Numbered from the stretch's first letter, positions 32,890 to 43,288 are shown. The stretch: 64,000 nt of DNA from Rhodoglobus vestalii (GCF_006788895.1 NZ_VFRA01000001.1:1984001-2048000), one strand, 5' to 3'. Made by a program: numbers and translations. The notes: a model not told the origin generated them from the letters alone.

Positions 32890-33302
32890 GTGGCCGAAAA
32901 AGCGCACAAAAAATCCGACACGCCCGGGTTGCAGCAAATGCCGGGATGTGACAGACTCTTCTAGTTCAACATTTCGCCGCCATGCGCGCGCGGATCACTC
33001 CCAGGCAGTGCATAGTTCCACATCGTAGGTCTCGCGTAAATCGTGTGATCTGCACAGTGAAGTAGCTAGGCCGCGGGGAGCAGAACCAAGCTTAACCAAC
33101 TCCCCACAGCTTCTCGCAAGAGAACATTGTCGTGAAAGCGACAGTGCTGCGGGTTGGTATCACAAGCAGTGACAGCAACAACTTGACAGATAAATAGTGG
33201 TGCGAAAGCAAAAGTGCTGAGCGGCGCCGGGTGGCAACACTGGCCTACGAACAGCGCAGGTGAACGCAGTACAGCCAAAGTACTAAGGGAAGAGAGCCAG
33301 TC
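32890..33302 (+). other. 413-base gap: end of hut operon and leader of the S10 cluster
   Basis: No gene is seen. A weak hairpin GGGGAG (33075-33080) with CTCCCC (33100-33105) encloses a loop containing AAGCTT. A 16-base element beginning GAAAGC and ending AGTGCTG occurs twice, at 33134-33149 and 33204-33219, with two differences. TTGACA at 33183-33188 lacks a good -10 partner. TTGCAG (32929-32934) with CAGACT (32952-32957), 17 bases apart, is a weak candidate promoter. The region ends in GGGAAGAGAG before rpsJ. Confidence 0.6.
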
Positions 33303-33611
33303 ATGGCGGGACAGAAGATCCGCATTCGACTTAAGTCGTACGACCACGAGGTCATCGACTCGTCGGCACGCAAAATCGTCGACACGGTAACCCGAGCGGG
33401 TGCCACGGTAGTAGGCCCAGTGCCGCTGCCCACAGAAAAGAACGTGATTGCGGTCATCCGCTCTCCCCACAAGTACAAGGACAGCCGCGAGCACTTCGAG
33501 AAGCGCACCCACAAGCGGCTCATCGACATAATCGATCCGACGCCGAAGGCTGTTGATTCGCTCATGCGTCTCGACCTGCCGGCCGACGTCAACATCGAGA
33601 TCAAGCTTTAG
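33303..33611 (+). CDS. rpsJ: 30S ribosomal protein S10
   Basis: Head protein of the small subunit that also serves in transcription antitermination with NusB. It is 102 aa and begins [19 protein letters not shown], with [11 protein letters not shown] present. It is the first gene of the S10 cluster, preceded by a leader of unknown length in the 413-base gap. rplC follows after 40 bases. Confidence 0.98.
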   Translation: MAGQKIRIRLKSYDHEVIDSSARKIVDTVTRAGATVVGPVPLPTEKNVIAVIRSPHKYKDSREHFEKRTHKRLIDIIDPTPKAVDSLMRLDLPADVNIEIKL

Positions 33612-33651
33612 CTCGCGCAGTTATTGAGCGACAGAGCCGATAAGGAAAATA

Positions 33652-34302
33652 ATGTCTATAACTAAGACGACCAAGGGTCTGCTGGGCAAGAAGCTCGGCA
33701 TGACGCAGGTCTGGGATGAGAACAACAAGCTCATTCCGGTGACCGTTGTCGAAATCACCCCGAACGTGGTCACGCAATTGCGCACCCCCGAGGTTGATGG
33801 ATACAGCGCTGTGCAAATTGCATACGGCCAGATTGACCCCCGCAAGGTCACCAAGCCGCTCACCGGTCATTTCGACAAGGCTGGTGTTACGCCTCGCCGT
33901 CATCTCACCGAGATTCGCACCCCCGACGCCGCGGAGTACACCGTTGGCCAGGAGCTCGCTGTCGACATCTTCACCCCCGGCTCGAAGGTCGACGTTGTCG
34001 GCACGAGCAAGGGTAAAGGTTTTGCTGGTGTTATGAAGCGACACAACTTCAAGGGTGTTTCTTCGAGCCACGGTTCGCACCGTAACCACCGCAAGCCTGG
34101 TTCCATTGGCGCCTCGTCGACCCCCAGCCGTGTCTTCAAGGGCATGCGCATGGCCGGTCGTATGGGTGGTGACCGGGTAACGGTCATGAACCTTGCCGTC
34201 CACGCGATCGACCTCGAGAAGGGACTCGTGCTCATCAAGGGCGCCGTTCCCGGCGCTCGCGGCCGCATCGTCTTCGTCCGCAACGCAGTGAAGGGGGCGT
34301 AG
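33652..34302 (+). CDS. rplC: 50S ribosomal protein L3
   Basis: Early-assembly protein binding 23S rRNA near the peptidyl-transferase centre. Of 216 aa, the core [15 protein letters not shown] and the loop [16 protein letters not shown] are typical; the latter contains the glutamine/histidine region that reaches toward the active site. ATG 33652 follows AAGGAAAAT. rplD starts five bases after its stop. Confidence 0.98.
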   Translation: MSITKTTKGLLGKKLGMTQVWDENNKLIPVTVVEITPNVVTQLRTPEVDGYSAVQIAYGQIDPRKVTKPLTGHFDKAGVTPRRHLTEIRTPDAAEYTVGQELAVDIFTPGSKVDVVGTSKGKGFAGVMKRHNFKGVSSSHGSHRNHRKPGSIGASSTPSRVFKGMRMAGRMGGDRVTVMNLAVHAIDLEKGLVLIKGAVPGARGRIVFVRNAVKGA

Positions 34303-34307
34303 TACAC

Positions 34308-34967
34308 ATGGCTACCTCCATCGACGTCATCGACGCCAAGGGCAAGAAGGTCGACTCTGTCGAACTTCCCGCCGAGATCTTCGACGTGCAGACCAACGTT
34401 CCCCTCATCCACCAGGTTGTTGTCGCCCAGCGTGCAGCAGCACGTCAGGGCACGCACAACACCCTGCGTCGTGGTGAAGTTTCGGGTTCAGGTCGCAAGC
34501 CGTTCAAGCAGAAGGGAACCGGTCGCGCTCGTCAGGGTTCGATCCGTGCTCCCCAGATGAAGGGTGGTGGAATCGTTCACGGTCCACACCCGCGTGACTA
34601 CTCACAGCGCACCCCCAAGAAGATGATTGCCGCGGCCCTTCGCGGCATGCTGTCTGACCGGGCCCGCGGTGAGCGCATTCACGTCATCGATGCACTGTCC
34701 GTAGACAACAAGCCGTCGACAAAGACTGTTTCGGCATTGCTCACGGGCATCGCACCGAGCAAGAACGTACTCGTGGTGCTTGAGCGTGAAGACGCAAACA
34801 GCCTCAAGAGCCTCCGCAACCTCGACACGGTTCACGTTCTGTCCTACGACCAGCTCAACGCCTACGACGTCGTCGTCAGCGACGACATCGTGTTCAGCAA
34901 GGGCGCTTTCGATGCGTTTGTTGCTTTCAACACCAAGTCTTCGAACAAGGAAGAGGTCAGCGCATGA
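34308..34967 (+). CDS. rplD: 50S ribosomal protein L4
   Basis: Large-subunit protein whose extended loop lines the exit tunnel; in many bacteria it also represses its own operon. The 219 aa include the tunnel-loop stretch [19 protein letters not shown]. Start ATG at 34308 lies five bases after rplC. Its TGA overlaps the rplW ATG by four bases, indicating coupled translation. No L4-type leader was recognised by eye upstream of rpsJ. Confidence 0.98.
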   Translation: MATSIDVIDAKGKKVDSVELPAEIFDVQTNVPLIHQVVVAQRAAARQGTHNTLRRGEVSGSGRKPFKQKGTGRARQGSIRAPQMKGGGIVHGPHPRDYSQRTPKKMIAAALRGMLSDRARGERIHVIDALSVDNKPSTKTVSALLTGIAPSKNVLVVLEREDANSLKSLRNLDTVHVLSYDQLNAYDVVVSDDIVFSKGAFDAFVAFNTKSSNKEEVSA

Positions 34968-35263
34968 CCGTCACGTACAAGGACCCACGCGACATCATCA
35001 TCGCTCCCGTGGTTTCCGAGAAGAGCTACAACCTCATTGACATGGGCAAGTACACCTTCGAGGTAGACCCCCGTGCGAACAAGACCGAGATCAAGCTCGC
35101 AATTGAGAAGATCTTCAACGTCAAGGTCGACTCAGTCAACACGCTGAACCGCACGGGCAAGACCCGTCGCACCCGGTTCGGTATGGGCAAGCGCAAAGAC
35201 ACCAAGCGCGCCATCGTCACGCTCAAGTCCGGTTCTATCGACATCTTCACCGCTGTCGGCTAG
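34964..35263 (+). CDS. rplW: 50S ribosomal protein L23
   Basis: Protein at the tunnel exit that docks trigger factor and the signal recognition particle. 99 aa, with the conserved [11 protein letters not shown] near the N-terminus and [20 protein letters not shown] in the rRNA-binding loop. Coupled to rplD by a four-base overlap; rplB follows after 17 bases. Confidence 0.97.
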   Translation: MTVTYKDPRDIIIAPVVSEKSYNLIDMGKYTFEVDPRANKTEIKLAIEKIFNVKVDSVNTLNRTGKTRRTRFGMGKRKDTKRAIVTLKSGSIDIFTAVG

Positions 35264-35280
35264 GGACCAAGGAGAAACTA

Positions 35281-36120
35281 ATGGCTATTCGCAAGTACAA
35301 GCCCACGACGCCTGGTCGTCGTGGCTCCTCGGTTGCAGACTTTGCTGAGATCACCCGTTCTACCCCAGAGAAGTCGCTTCTGCGCCCTCTGCCCAAGACT
35401 GGTGGCCGCAACAACGCAGGTCGCATCACGAGCCGTCACGTTGGTGGTGGCCACAAGCGCCAGTACCGCGTCATCGACTTCAAGCGCAACGACAAAGATG
35501 GCGTAAATGCCCGCGTTGCCGAGATCGAGTACGACCCCAACCGCACCGCCCGTATCGCACTGCTGCACTTTGTTGATGGCAGCAAGCGCTACATCATTGC
35601 GCCCAACAAGCTCAAGCAGGGCGACATCATCGAGTCGGGTGCTGGCGCTGACATCAAGCCTGGCAACAACCTGCCGATGAAGAACATCCCCGTCGGTACG
35701 GTCATTCACATGATCGAACTGCGCCCCGGTGCCGGCGCCAAGATGGCCCGTTCCGCTGGTGCATCCGTTCGGCTCGTTGCAAAAGAGGGCCCTTACGCGC
35801 AGCTGCGTTTGCCTTCCGGCGAAATCCGCAACGTTGACGTTCGTTGCCGCGCAACAATCGGCGAGGTCGGCAATGCCGAGCAGTCGAACATTAACTGGGG
35901 TAAGGCCGGCCGGATGCGCTGGAAGGGTGTCCGCCCGACCGTGCGTGGTGTCGCCATGAACCCCGTCGACCACCCCCACGGTGGTGGTGAGGGTAAGACG
36001 TCCGGTGGACGTCACCCCGTTTCCCCTTGGGGCCAGGCAGAGGGGCGCACTCGTAAGCGCAAACTGCCCAGTGACCAGCTCATCGTTCGCCGCCGCAATG
36101 CCGGCAAGAAGCGCAAGTAG
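35281..36120 (+). CDS. rplB: 50S ribosomal protein L2
   Basis: Highly conserved protein essential for subunit joining and peptidyl transfer. 279 aa, beginning [18 protein letters not shown]; the C-terminal [17 protein letters not shown] carries the conserved histidine of the active-site region. AAGGAGAAACTA precedes the ATG. rpsS starts 15 bases downstream. Confidence 0.98.
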   Translation: MAIRKYKPTTPGRRGSSVADFAEITRSTPEKSLLRPLPKTGGRNNAGRITSRHVGGGHKRQYRVIDFKRNDKDGVNARVAEIEYDPNRTARIALLHFVDGSKRYIIAPNKLKQGDIIESGAGADIKPGNNLPMKNIPVGTVIHMIELRPGAGAKMARSAGASVRLVAKEGPYAQLRLPSGEIRNVDVRCRATIGEVGNAEQSNINWGKAGRMRWKGVRPTVRGVAMNPVDHPHGGGEGKTSGGRHPVSPWGQAEGRTRKRKLPSDQLIVRRRNAGKKRK

Positions 36121-36135
36121 TAGGAGAGTCAGAAG

Positions 36136-36417
36136 ATGCCACGCAGTCTGAAGAAGGGCCCCTTCGTCGACGACCACCTCCTGCAAAAGGTTGTCAAGGC
36201 GAACGAAGCCAAGAGCAAGAACGTAATCAAGACCTGGTCACGCCGCTCAATGATCGTTCCAGCAATGCTGGGCCACACGATCGCGGTACACGATGGTCGC
36301 AAGCACATTCCGGTGTACATCACCGAAACGATGGTTGGGCACAAGCTCGGCGAGTTTTCGCCCACCCGTACCTTCCGTGGACACGTGAAAGACGACAAGA
36401 AGGGTCGCCGCCGCTAA
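36136..36417 (+). CDS. rpsS: 30S ribosomal protein S19
   Basis: Small-subunit head protein paired with S13 near the A site. 93 aa with [15 protein letters not shown] at the start and [16 protein letters not shown] near the end, full length. Preceded by AGGAGAGTCAGAAG. The gene lies between rplB and rplV in the standard S10 order. Confidence 0.98.
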   Translation: MPRSLKKGPFVDDHLLQKVVKANEAKSKNVIKTWSRRSMIVPAMLGHTIAVHDGRKHIPVYITETMVGHKLGEFSPTRTFRGHVKDDKKGRRR

Positions 36418-36441
36418 CGCGGTGGTGAAGGAGGTAGAGAA

Positions 36442-36834
36442 ATGGTGGAGTCGATCGCACGCGTGCGTCACATCCGCGTGACCCCCATGAAGGCTCGTCG
36501 CGTCGTCAACATGATCCGCGGCAAGCAAGCACAGGAAGCACTGGCAATTTTGAAGTTCGCACCCCAGGGAGCGAGCGAGCCGGTCTACAAGCTGGTTGCG
36601 TCTGCAATCGCCAATGCGCGAGTTACTGCAGACAAAACGAACAGCTTCTTAGACGAGCAGGATCTGATCATCTCGAAGGCGTTTGTCGATGATGGAGCCA
36701 CGTTGAAGCGTTTCCAGCCGCGTGCCCAAGGCCGCGCGTTCCAGATCCTGAAGCGCACCAGCCACATCACGATTGTTCTGGCCACGCCAGACCACGTCGT
36801 TGAAGCCAAGGCCGACAAGGCAGGAAAGAAGTAA
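36442..36834 (+). CDS. rplV: 50S ribosomal protein L22
   Basis: Large-subunit protein with a beta-hairpin in the exit tunnel that contacts all 23S rRNA domains. 130 aa; the hairpin tip region [19 protein letters not shown] is intact, with no deletion of the type linked to macrolide resistance seen. GAAGGAGGTAGAGAA precedes ATG 36442. The stop overlaps the rpsC start by one base. Confidence 0.97.
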   Translation: MVESIARVRHIRVTPMKARRVVNMIRGKQAQEALAILKFAPQGASEPVYKLVASAIANARVTADKTNSFLDEQDLIISKAFVDDGATLKRFQPRAQGRAFQILKRTSHITIVLATPDHVVEAKADKAGKK

Positions 36835-37661
36835 TGGGACAGAAGGTAAACCCCTACGGTTTCCGTCTGGGAATCACCACCGACCACGTGTCGCGCTGGT
36901 TCTCCGACAGCACCAAGCCGGGTCAGCGTTACAGCGATTACGTTGCAGAGGATATAAAAATCCGCAATCTGCTCAAGTCGAACCTCGACCGTGCAGGTGT
37001 CGCTCGTATTGAAATCGAGCGCACTCGTGACCGCGTCCGCGTAGACATTCACACCGCCCGTCCGGGCATCGTGATCGGTCGCCGCGGCGCCGAGGCAGAG
37101 CGTATTCGTGGAGAGCTCGAAAAGCTCTCCGGTAAGCAGATTCAGCTCAACATCCTCGAGGTGAAGAACCCCGAGGCTGAAGCCCAGCTCGTTGCACAGG
37201 GAATCGCCGAGCAGCTCGCTGCCCGTGTTGCCTTCCGTCGTGCAATGCGTAAGGGCCTCCAGGGTGCCCAGCGCGCCGGCGCCAAGGGTGTTCGCATCCA
37301 GGTATCGGGTCGTTTGGGTGGCGCAGAAATGAGCCGCTCCGAGTACTACCGTGAGGGTCGCGTACCGCTGCACACGCTTCGCGCAAACATCGACTATGGC
37401 TTCTATGAGGCCAAGACCACTTTCGGTCGCATCGGTGTCAAGGTGTGGATCTACAAGGGCGATATCACCAACAAGGAGCTCGCTCGCGAGCAGGCCAACC
37501 AGAAGTCATCGCGCCCCGAGCGTCGCGATGGTGGCGACCGCGGCGGCCGTCGTACCGGTGGCCCTTCGTCCGCGCCCAAGGCTGAAGCACCCAAGGCTGA
37601 AGCACCCAAGGCTGACGCCCCAAAGGCAGAAGCACCGGCTGCAGCAGGAGTTGAGGCTTAA
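36834..37661 (+). CDS. rpsC: 30S ribosomal protein S3 with Ala/Pro/Lys/Glu tail
   Basis: Head protein at the mRNA entry tunnel with helicase function; the KH motif is [15 protein letters not shown]. The protein has 275 aa against about 233 in E. coli: from about residue 222 it carries a basic [11 protein letters not shown] stretch and then a PKAEA repeat. The repeat is visible in DNA as four 15-base units (37575-37634), the first two identical. rplP starts two bases after its stop. Confidence 0.97.
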   Translation: MGQKVNPYGFRLGITTDHVSRWFSDSTKPGQRYSDYVAEDIKIRNLLKSNLDRAGVARIEIERTRDRVRVDIHTARPGIVIGRRGAEAERIRGELEKLSGKQIQLNILEVKNPEAEAQLVAQGIAEQLAARVAFRRAMRKGLQGAQRAGAKGVRIQVSGRLGGAEMSRSEYYREGRVPLHTLRANIDYGFYEAKTTFGRIGVKVWIYKGDITNKELAREQANQKSSRPERRDGGDRGGRRTGGPSSAPKAEAPKAEAPKADAPKAEAPAAAGVEA

Positions 37662-37663
37662 CT

Positions 37664-38083
37664 ATGTTGATTCCGCGTAAGGTCAAGTTCCGCAAGCAAC
37701 ACCACCCCAGCCGCAGCGGTCACGCTACCGGTGGTACCACGGTGTCGTTTGGCGAGTACGGCATTCAAGCTCTGACGCCGGCATACGTAACGAACCGCCA
37801 GATTGAGGCAGCTCGTATCGCTATGACGCGTCACATCAAGCGTGGTGGGAAGGTGTGGATCAACATCTACCCCGACCGCCCGCTCACCAAAAAGCCCGCT
37901 GAAACCCGCATGGGTTCCGGTAAGGGTTCGCCCGAGTGGTGGGTCGCCAACGTCAAGCCAGGTCGCGTGCTCTTCGAGCTCAGCGGTGTGGACGAGACTG
38001 TTGCGCGCGAAGCTCTCACTCGTGCTATTCACAAGCTGCCCCTCAAGGCACGCATCATCAAGCGCGAGGAGGGCGACGCATAA
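37664..38083 (+). CDS. rplP: 50S ribosomal protein L16
   Basis: Large-subunit protein close to the A-site tRNA elbow and needed for late assembly. 139 aa, starting [19 protein letters not shown] with [14 protein letters not shown] and the conserved [19 protein letters not shown] stretch (here [15 protein letters not shown]). The TAA overlaps the rpmC ATG by one base. Confidence 0.98.
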   Translation: MLIPRKVKFRKQHHPSRSGHATGGTTVSFGEYGIQALTPAYVTNRQIEAARIAMTRHIKRGGKVWINIYPDRPLTKKPAETRMGSGKGSPEWWVANVKPGRVLFELSGVDETVAREALTRAIHKLPLKARIIKREEGDA

Positions 38084-38415
38084 TGGCGATCGGATCCAAG
38101 GAGCTAGCCCCAACCGAGCTAGACACTTATGAAGACGAGCGACTCATTGACGAGCTGAAGAAAGCGAAGGAAGAACTTTTCAACCTCCGCTTCCAGGCCG
38201 CAACGGGTCAACTCGACAGCCACGGACGGATTCGCGCTGTTAAGCGTGACATCGCTCGCATCTACACGGTTATCCGTGAACGCGAGCTGGGCATCCGGGC
38301 AACCCCTGCTGCTATCGAGGCTCCTGCAAAAGAGACCAAGAAGCGCAGCACCAAGAAGGCAGACGCCGCGGATAAGACTGCAGCAGATGCCACCGACGAG
38401 ACGAAGGAGGCGTAG
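38083..38415 (+). CDS. rpmC: 50S ribosomal protein L29 with charged C-terminal extension
   Basis: Tunnel-exit protein. The frame is open upstream inside rplP, but the ATG at 38083 overlapping the rplP stop gives the right N-terminus ([13 protein letters not shown]) and 110 aa. The L29 core, with [20 protein letters not shown], ends near residue 72; the remaining 35 or so residues are Lys/Ala/Asp-rich and absent from the E. coli protein (63 aa). rpsQ follows after two bases. Confidence 0.95.
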   Translation: MAIGSKELAPTELDTYEDERLIDELKKAKEELFNLRFQAATGQLDSHGRIRAVKRDIARIYTVIRERELGIRATPAAIEAPAKETKKRSTKKADAADKTAADATDETKEA

Positions 38416-38417
38416 TC

Positions 38418-38714
38418 ATGGCCAAGGTTGAAGACAAGAAGACCGCGGAGACCGCCGAGGTCGCTCGTGGGTACCGCAAGGCCCGTCGTGGAATTGTGAC
38501 CAGTGACAAGATGGATAAGACCATCGTCGTCATAGTCGAAGACCGCGTGAAGCACCCGCTGTACGGCAAGGTTGTCCGCCGTAACTCCAAGGTGAAGGTT
38601 CACGACGAGGCCAACACGGCCGGCGTCGGTGACTCAGTTCTAATCAGCGAGACCCGTCCGCTCAGCGCCACGAAGCGCTGGCGTCTGGTCGAGATCCTCG
38701 AAAAGGCTAAGTAA
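38418..38714 (+). CDS. rpsQ: 30S ribosomal protein S17
   Basis: OB-fold small-subunit protein that binds 16S rRNA helix 11. 98 aa, with an N-terminal extension of about 15 residues before [39 protein letters not shown] is conserved. The stop overlaps the rplN start by one base. Confidence 0.97.
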   Translation: MAKVEDKKTAETAEVARGYRKARRGIVTSDKMDKTIVVIVEDRVKHPLYGKVVRRNSKVKVHDEANTAGVGDSVLISETRPLSATKRWRLVEILEKAK

Positions 38715-39085
38715 TGCTTCAGCAGGAATCCCGAGTAAAGGTTGCCGATAACACCGGCGCCAAGGAGCTCCTCACGATTCGCGTTCTCGGCGGTTCAGGC
38801 CGTCGTTACGCAGGTCTCGGCGATGTCATTGTGGCAACCGTCAAAGACGCGATTCCCGGCGGAAACGTCAAGAAGGGTGAGGTCGTCAAGGCCGTCATCG
38901 TTCGCGTCATCAAGCAGACTCGTCGTTCCGACGGTTCATACATCAAGTTTGATGAGAACGCTGCCGTAATCCTCAAGTCCGATGGTGGAGACCCCCGTGG
39001 TACTCGCATCTTCGGGCCGGTCGGCCGCGAGCTTCGTGACAAGAAGTTCATGAAGATCATCTCTCTCGCACCGGAGGTGCTGTAG
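38714..39085 (+). CDS. rplN: 50S ribosomal protein L14
   Basis: Subunit-interface protein that contacts 16S rRNA and is the docking site of RsfS. 123 aa, beginning [19 protein letters not shown] and ending [10 protein letters not shown], essentially the universal length. It overlaps rpsQ by one base and is followed two bases later by rplX. Confidence 0.98.
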   Translation: MLQQESRVKVADNTGAKELLTIRVLGGSGRRYAGLGDVIVATVKDAIPGGNVKKGEVVKAVIVRVIKQTRRSDGSYIKFDENAAVILKSDGGDPRGTRIFGPVGRELRDKKFMKIISLAPEVL

Positions 39086-39087
39086 TT

Positions 39088-39531
39088 ATGGCAAAGATTC
39101 GCAAGGGTGACCTCGTACAGGTCATCAGCGGCCAGACCCAAGAGCGCGGCGGAAGCCGTGGCAAGCAGGGTCGTGTTATCAGGGTTATCGCAGGAAAGGA
39201 CCGCGTCGTTGTGGAGGGTGTCAACTTTGTCACCAAGCACGTCAAGGTCGGCCAGACTCAGCGGGGAACCAAGACCGGCGGCATCGAGACAATGGAGGCA
39301 CCGATTCACGTGTCGAACATTGCTCTCGTTGACCCCGAGACCAAGCTCCCGGCACGTGTTGGCTTTACCGTCGGCACCGATGACCGCGGAAAGACCACAC
39401 GCGAGCGCGTCTTCAAGAAGTCGCGCCGCGTAGAGACCAAGAAGTCGAAGGCAGCCAAGGCTGAGCCCACGGCTTCGACGAAGGATGCCGACAAGGCAAC
39501 CGAGAAAGCAACCGAGAAGGACGCAGACTAA
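39088..39531 (+). CDS. rplX: 50S ribosomal protein L24 with charged C-terminal tail
   Basis: Assembly-initiating large-subunit protein with a KOW motif ([20 protein letters not shown]). It has 147 aa compared with about 104 in E. coli; the extra part after residue 110 is rich in Lys, Ala, Glu, Asp and Thr and should be flexible. The stop overlaps the rplE ATG by one base. Confidence 0.96.
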   Translation: MAKIRKGDLVQVISGQTQERGGSRGKQGRVIRVIAGKDRVVVEGVNFVTKHVKVGQTQRGTKTGGIETMEAPIHVSNIALVDPETKLPARVGFTVGTDDRGKTTRERVFKKSRRVETKKSKAAKAEPTASTKDADKATEKATEKDAD

Positions 39532-40121
39532 TGACCACGACTGCACCAGCAGCTGGCAAAATCCAGCCGCGCCTCAAGCAGAAGTACCGCACGGAGATCG
39601 CGGCGCAGCTCACGAAAGATCTTGGGTTCACCAACGTGCACCAGGTTCCGGGGATCGTTAAGGTCGTCGTAAACACCGGTGTTGGCGAAGCAGCTCGGGA
39701 CGGCAAGATCATCGATGGGGCCGTCAAGGACCTCACCGCGATCACCGGTCAGAAGCCCTATGTAACCAGCGCTCGCAAGTCGATCGCCCAGTTCAAGCTT
39801 CGTGAAGGGCAGCCCATTGGCGCACACGTTACCCTCCGTGGTGACCGTGCCTGGGAATTCCTTGATCGGCTCATCTCGCTTGCGCTTCCCCGCATCCGCG
39901 ACTTCCGTGGCCTTTCGGACAAGCAGTTCGATGGCAACGGCAACTACACGTTCGGCCTCACAGAGCAGTCAGTGTTCCACGAGATCGATCAGGACAAGAT
40001 TGACCGCGTTCGTGGTTTCGACATCACAATCGTGACCACTGCGAAGAACAACGAAGAGGGACGCGCGCTATTGAAGGCACTCGGCTTCCCGTTCCGTGCT
40101 GCAGAGAACGCATCTAACTAA
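39531..40121 (+). CDS. rplE: 50S ribosomal protein L5
   Basis: 5S-rRNA-binding protein of the central protuberance. 196 aa with [37 protein letters not shown] and [10 protein letters not shown]. Normally rpsN (S14) follows; here 73 bases without a gene separate it from rpsH, so S14 must be encoded elsewhere. Confidence 0.98.
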   Translation: MTTTAPAAGKIQPRLKQKYRTEIAAQLTKDLGFTNVHQVPGIVKVVVNTGVGEAARDGKIIDGAVKDLTAITGQKPYVTSARKSIAQFKLREGQPIGAHVTLRGDRAWEFLDRLISLALPRIRDFRGLSDKQFDGNGNYTFGLTEQSVFHEIDQDKIDRVRGFDITIVTTAKNNEEGRALLKALGFPFRAAENASN

Positions 40122-40194
40122 CCAAGCATCACTAATCGACCAGGTCGGCCTTCGTGTAACGGATGCCGAAACCAGTTGAGACAGGAAACACATA

Positions 40195-40593
40195 ATGACA
40201 ATGACAGATCCGGTCGCTGACATGCTGACCAGACTGCGTAATGCCAACTCGGCGCACCACGACAGCGTTTCAATGCCTAACAGCAAGCTGAAGTCGCGCT
40301 TGGCAGAAATGCTGAAAGCCGAGGGATACATCCTCAGCTGGAGCACCGAAGATGCTCGTGTGGGCCAGACCCTCATGATCGAACTCAAGTACAGCCCTAC
40401 TCGCGAGCGTTCCATCAAGGGAATCAAGCGCGTCTCGAAGCCTGGCCTTCGTGTCTACGCTCGCTCAACCGAAATCCCCAAGGTTCTTGGCGGACTCGGT
40501 GTGGCCATTTTGTCCACCTCCTCTGGTCTGCTGACCGACAAAGAGGCGACTAAGAAGGGCGTAGGTGGGGAAGTCCTCGCTTACGTGTGGTAA
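40195..40593 (+). CDS. rpsH: 30S ribosomal protein S8
   Basis: Central-domain 16S rRNA-binding protein; in E. coli it represses the spc operon. 132 aa, beginning [18 protein letters not shown] and ending with the conserved [25 protein letters not shown] precedes ATG 40195; a second in-frame ATG is at 40201. rplF follows after six bases. Confidence 0.97.
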   Translation: MTMTDPVADMLTRLRNANSAHHDSVSMPNSKLKSRLAEMLKAEGYILSWSTEDARVGQTLMIELKYSPTRERSIKGIKRVSKPGLRVYARSTEIPKVLGGLGVAILSTSSGLLTDKEATKKGVGGEVLAYVW

Positions 40594-40599
40594 CCCAAA

Positions 40600-41136
40600 A
40601 TGTCACGAATCGGAAGACTTCCTATTGATGTCCCCGCCGGTGTCACCATCAGCATCGACGGACAGAACGTTGCGGTTAAGGGCCCGAAGGGTGAGCTTGC
40701 GCTCACCGTCAGCGTGCCGATCGCAGTAGCGCTCGAAGACGGTCAGGTTCTCGTAACCCGTCCCAATGACGAGCGCGAATCACGTTCACTTCACGGCTTG
40801 ACCCGCACGTTGATCGCCAACCAGATTGTCGGCGTCACCGACGGTTACACCAAGGGCCTCGAGGTCGTTGGTACTGGTTACCGTGTAACGGCAAAGGGCA
40901 ACTCAGTCGAGTTCGCTCTCGGGTACTCGCACTCGATCACCGTTGACCCGCCCGCAGGCATTAGCTTCGCGGTCGAGGGCAACAACAAACTAGTTGTCAG
41001 CGGCATCGACAAGCAGGCGGTTGGCGAAGTAGCAGCCAATATTCGTAAATTGCGCAAGCCAGAGCCTTACAAGGGCAAGGGTGTGCGCTACGCCGGCGAA
41101 GTTGTTCGTCGCAAGGCCGGAAAGAGTGGTAAGTAG
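40600..41136 (+). CDS. rplF: 50S ribosomal protein L6
   Basis: Large-subunit protein near the elongation-factor site. 178 aa, starting [15 protein letters not shown] and with the C-terminal [16 protein letters not shown]. Two repeated beta-alpha domains fill the length. The gene is two bases from rplR. Confidence 0.98.
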   Translation: MSRIGRLPIDVPAGVTISIDGQNVAVKGPKGELALTVSVPIAVALEDGQVLVTRPNDERESRSLHGLTRTLIANQIVGVTDGYTKGLEVVGTGYRVTAKGNSVEFALGYSHSITVDPPAGISFAVEGNNKLVVSGIDKQAVGEVAANIRKLRKPEPYKGKGVRYAGEVVRRKAGKSGK

Positions 41137-41138
41137 AC

Positions 41139-41510
41139 ATGGCTCTCGGAACCAGAGGTAAGAGCAAGTCGGCCGCTAAAGGCCGCAGGCACGCACGTCT
41201 CCGCAAGAAAGTTGTGGGCACCGAGGTGCGCCCCCGTCTCGTGGTTACGCGCTCAGCGCGTCACGTATTCGTTCAGGTTGTCGATGACTCCAAGGGTGTC
41301 ACCGTAGCCTCAGCGTCGACCATGGAGTCGAGCATGCGTACGTTTGATGGCGACAAGACCGCCAAGGCACGCAAGATCGGCGAAATGGTCGCCGAACGTG
41401 CCAAGCAGGCCGGTGTTGAGGCCGTCGTATTTGATCGTGGTGGAAGCCGATACGCAGGTCGTGTCGCAGCTATCGCCGACGGAGCGCGAGAGGGTGGATT
41501 GAACCTGTGA
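41139..41510 (+). CDS. rplR: 50S ribosomal protein L18
   Basis: 5S-rRNA-binding protein of the central protuberance, partner of L5. 123 aa; basic N-terminus with [15 protein letters not shown] and the end [19 protein letters not shown]. The TGA overlaps the rpsE GTG by four bases. Confidence 0.97.
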   Translation: MALGTRGKSKSAAKGRRHARLRKKVVGTEVRPRLVVTRSARHVFVQVVDDSKGVTVASASTMESSMRTFDGDKTAKARKIGEMVAERAKQAGVEAVVFDRGGSRYAGRVAAIADGAREGGLNL

Positions 41511-42232
41511 GCGACAACCTGGAAAACAAGACAACGAACAAGGAGCAGGCCGTGGCCGCTGAGGCGACTAGCGCCATCTCCGTACCTGAGGTCGTCGTAG
41601 ACGCCCCAGCAACCGATGTAACCAGTGAGCCTCGCGAGGCTCGTCGTGGCGGCCGTGAGCGTGGCCCCGACCGTGGTGGTCGTGGCGGAAACAACAGCCG
41701 TGACAACGACAAGAACCAGTTCTTGGAGCGAGTCGTCACCATCAACCGTGTATCGAAGGTAGTCAAGGGCGGGCGTCGCTTTAGCTTCACCGCTCTCGTC
41801 GTCGTCGGTGACGGTAACGGAATGGTTGGTGTCGGTTACGGCAAGGCCCGCGAAGTTCCCCTCGCGATCTCTAAGGGCGTTGAAGAGGCGAAGAAGAACT
41901 TCTTCCGCGTTCCTCGCGTCGCCGCATCGATCCCACATTCGGTTCAGGGCGAGGCTGCTGCAGGCGTAGTGCTGCTGCGTCCCGCATCCGCCGGTACCGG
42001 TGTTATCGCCGGTGGTCCCGTTCGCGCCGTACTTGAGTGCGCCGGAATTCATGACGTACTCAGCAAGTCACTCGGCTCTTCGAACACGATCAACATCGTC
42101 CACGCTACGGTCGCAGCACTCAAGCAGCTCGAAGAGCCTCGCTCGGTTGCCGCACGTCGTGGCCTCGATGCAGAACACGTTATCCCGGCACGCTTGCTGC
42201 GCGCCGAGGCTGAAGCTAAGGCAGGTGTCTGA
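41507..42232 (+). CDS. rpsE: 30S ribosomal protein S5 with RG-rich N-terminal extension
   Basis: mRNA-entry protein involved in decoding accuracy. 241 aa against 167 in E. coli. The first 65 residues are an extension, acidic then rich in Arg-Gly ([16 protein letters not shown]), before the S5 core ([54 protein letters not shown]). GTG 41507 overlaps the rplR stop; its own stop overlaps rpmD by one base. Confidence 0.96.
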   Translation: MSDNLENKTTNKEQAVAAEATSAISVPEVVVDAPATDVTSEPREARRGGRERGPDRGGRGGNNSRDNDKNQFLERVVTINRVSKVVKGGRRFSFTALVVVGDGNGMVGVGYGKAREVPLAISKGVEEAKKNFFRVPRVAASIPHSVQGEAAAGVVLLRPASAGTGVIAGGPVRAVLECAGIHDVLSKSLGSSNTINIVHATVAALKQLEEPRSVAARRGLDAEHVIPARLLRAEAEAKAGV

Positions 42233-42417
42233 TGGCTGGTCGCCTGAAGGTAACCCAGATCAAGTCCAAAATTAGTGAGAAGCAAAACCAACGCGATACG
42301 CTGCGCAGCCTTGGGCTTAAGCGCATCGGTTCCGTTGTTGTGCGCGAGGACAACTCGCAGAACCGTGGTTATGTCAACACGGTCGCTCACCTTGTCAAAG
42401 TCGAGGAGATTGACTAA
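42232..42417 (+). CDS. rpmD: 50S ribosomal protein L30
   Basis: Small large-subunit protein of 61 aa, full length for the bacterial form: [20 protein letters not shown] then [18 protein letters not shown]. It overlaps both neighbours (rpsE and rplO) by one base each, so the three are translated as a coupled set. Confidence 0.97.
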   Translation: MAGRLKVTQIKSKISEKQNQRDTLRSLGLKRIGSVVVREDNSQNRGYVNTVAHLVKVEEID

Positions 42418-43163
42418 TGGCTGACGAGAAAGAAACTCCAAAGAAGGCTGCCGCCCCCAAGAAGGCTGCTCCTGCTAAGAAGGACGCTGCTGCGAAGGCA
42501 CCTGCGGCTAAGAAGTCAGCGCCGGCAAAGGCGACGACGGCTAAGGCTGCGGCTGACAAGCCTGCAACCAAGGCTCCTGCCGCTAAGGCTCCCGCTGCGA
42601 AGAAGGCTGCTCCGGCTGCCAAGTCGACGACGGCTAGCGCTGCCGCCGACAAGCCCGCAGCAAATGCTCCTGCCGCAAAGTCATCGACCGCCAAGAAGGC
42701 GTCGAGCGACATTGCGGCAAGCCGCCCGCAGGTCCTCAAAATGCACCACCTTCGCCCCGCTCCCGGAGCCAAGAAAGACAGAATGCGTGTTGGTCGTGGT
42801 GAGGGATCCAAGGGTAAAACCGCGGGTCGTGGAACAAAGGGAACCAAGGCGCGCTACAACATGCGGCTCGGTTTCGAGGGTGGAAACATCAACTTCGTTA
42901 TGCGTGCACCTAAATTGCGCGGATTCAAGAACCCGTTCCGAGTTGAGTATCAGGTTGTAAACCTTGAAAAACTCGCGGAACTTTACCCCAAGGGTGGCGA
43001 TGTAACCATCGCTGACCTCGTATCAAAGGGTGCCGTTCGCAAGAACGAAAAGGTCAAGGTTCTTGGTCAGGGCGACATTGCGGTTAAGCTGAATGTTGTA
43101 GTTGACAAGGTCTCCGGATCCGCTGAGCAGAAGATTGTTGCGGCCGGCGGTTCGGTTCAGTAA
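42417..43163 (+). CDS. rplO: 50S ribosomal protein L15 with about 105-residue Lys/Ala/Pro extension
   Basis: Late-assembly large-subunit protein. The core starts near residue 107 ([20 protein letters not shown]) and continues with [17 protein letters not shown] and [20 protein letters not shown], about 142 aa as usual. It is preceded by about 105 residues made almost wholly of Ala, Lys and Pro ([11 protein letters not shown] type), like a histone H1 tail. The ATG at 42417 overlaps the rpmD stop and I see no better ribosome site nearer the core, so the extension is probably translated. Total 248 aa. Confidence 0.93.
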   Translation: MADEKETPKKAAAPKKAAPAKKDAAAKAPAAKKSAPAKATTAKAAADKPATKAPAAKAPAAKKAAPAAKSTTASAAADKPAANAPAAKSSTAKKASSDIAASRPQVLKMHHLRPAPGAKKDRMRVGRGEGSKGKTAGRGTKGTKARYNMRLGFEGGNINFVMRAPKLRGFKNPFRVEYQVVNLEKLAELYPKGGDVTIADLVSKGAVRKNEKVKVLGQGDIAVKLNVVVDKVSGSAEQKIVAAGGSVQ

Positions 43164-43193
43164 CTGTCACTGCGCGAGACGTTAGTGTCGCGC

Positions 43194-43253
43194 TGGTCAC
43201 ACCGGTGACCAAAGCAGACAGGATGGGTGGGGAGCCCCGCACAAGGGTTCCCC
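43194..43253 (+). terminator. Two hairpins between rplO and secY
   Basis: First: TGGTCAC (43194-43200) with GTGACCA (43205-43211) around ACCG. Second: GGGGAGCCC (43229-43237) with GGGTTCCCC (43245-43253), nine pairs including one G-T, seven-base loop. There is no T-run. They probably act as an attenuator or processing site that lowers secY relative to ribosomal genes. Confidence 0.5.
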
Positions 43254-43288
43254 ATTCACCCGCAGTACATAGATAAATCGGAGGCCTT

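Noticed and set aside
33183..33212. TTGACA as an rpsJ promoter
   Set aside because: The -35 match is perfect but no acceptable -10 lies 16-19 bases downstream, so I did not call it.
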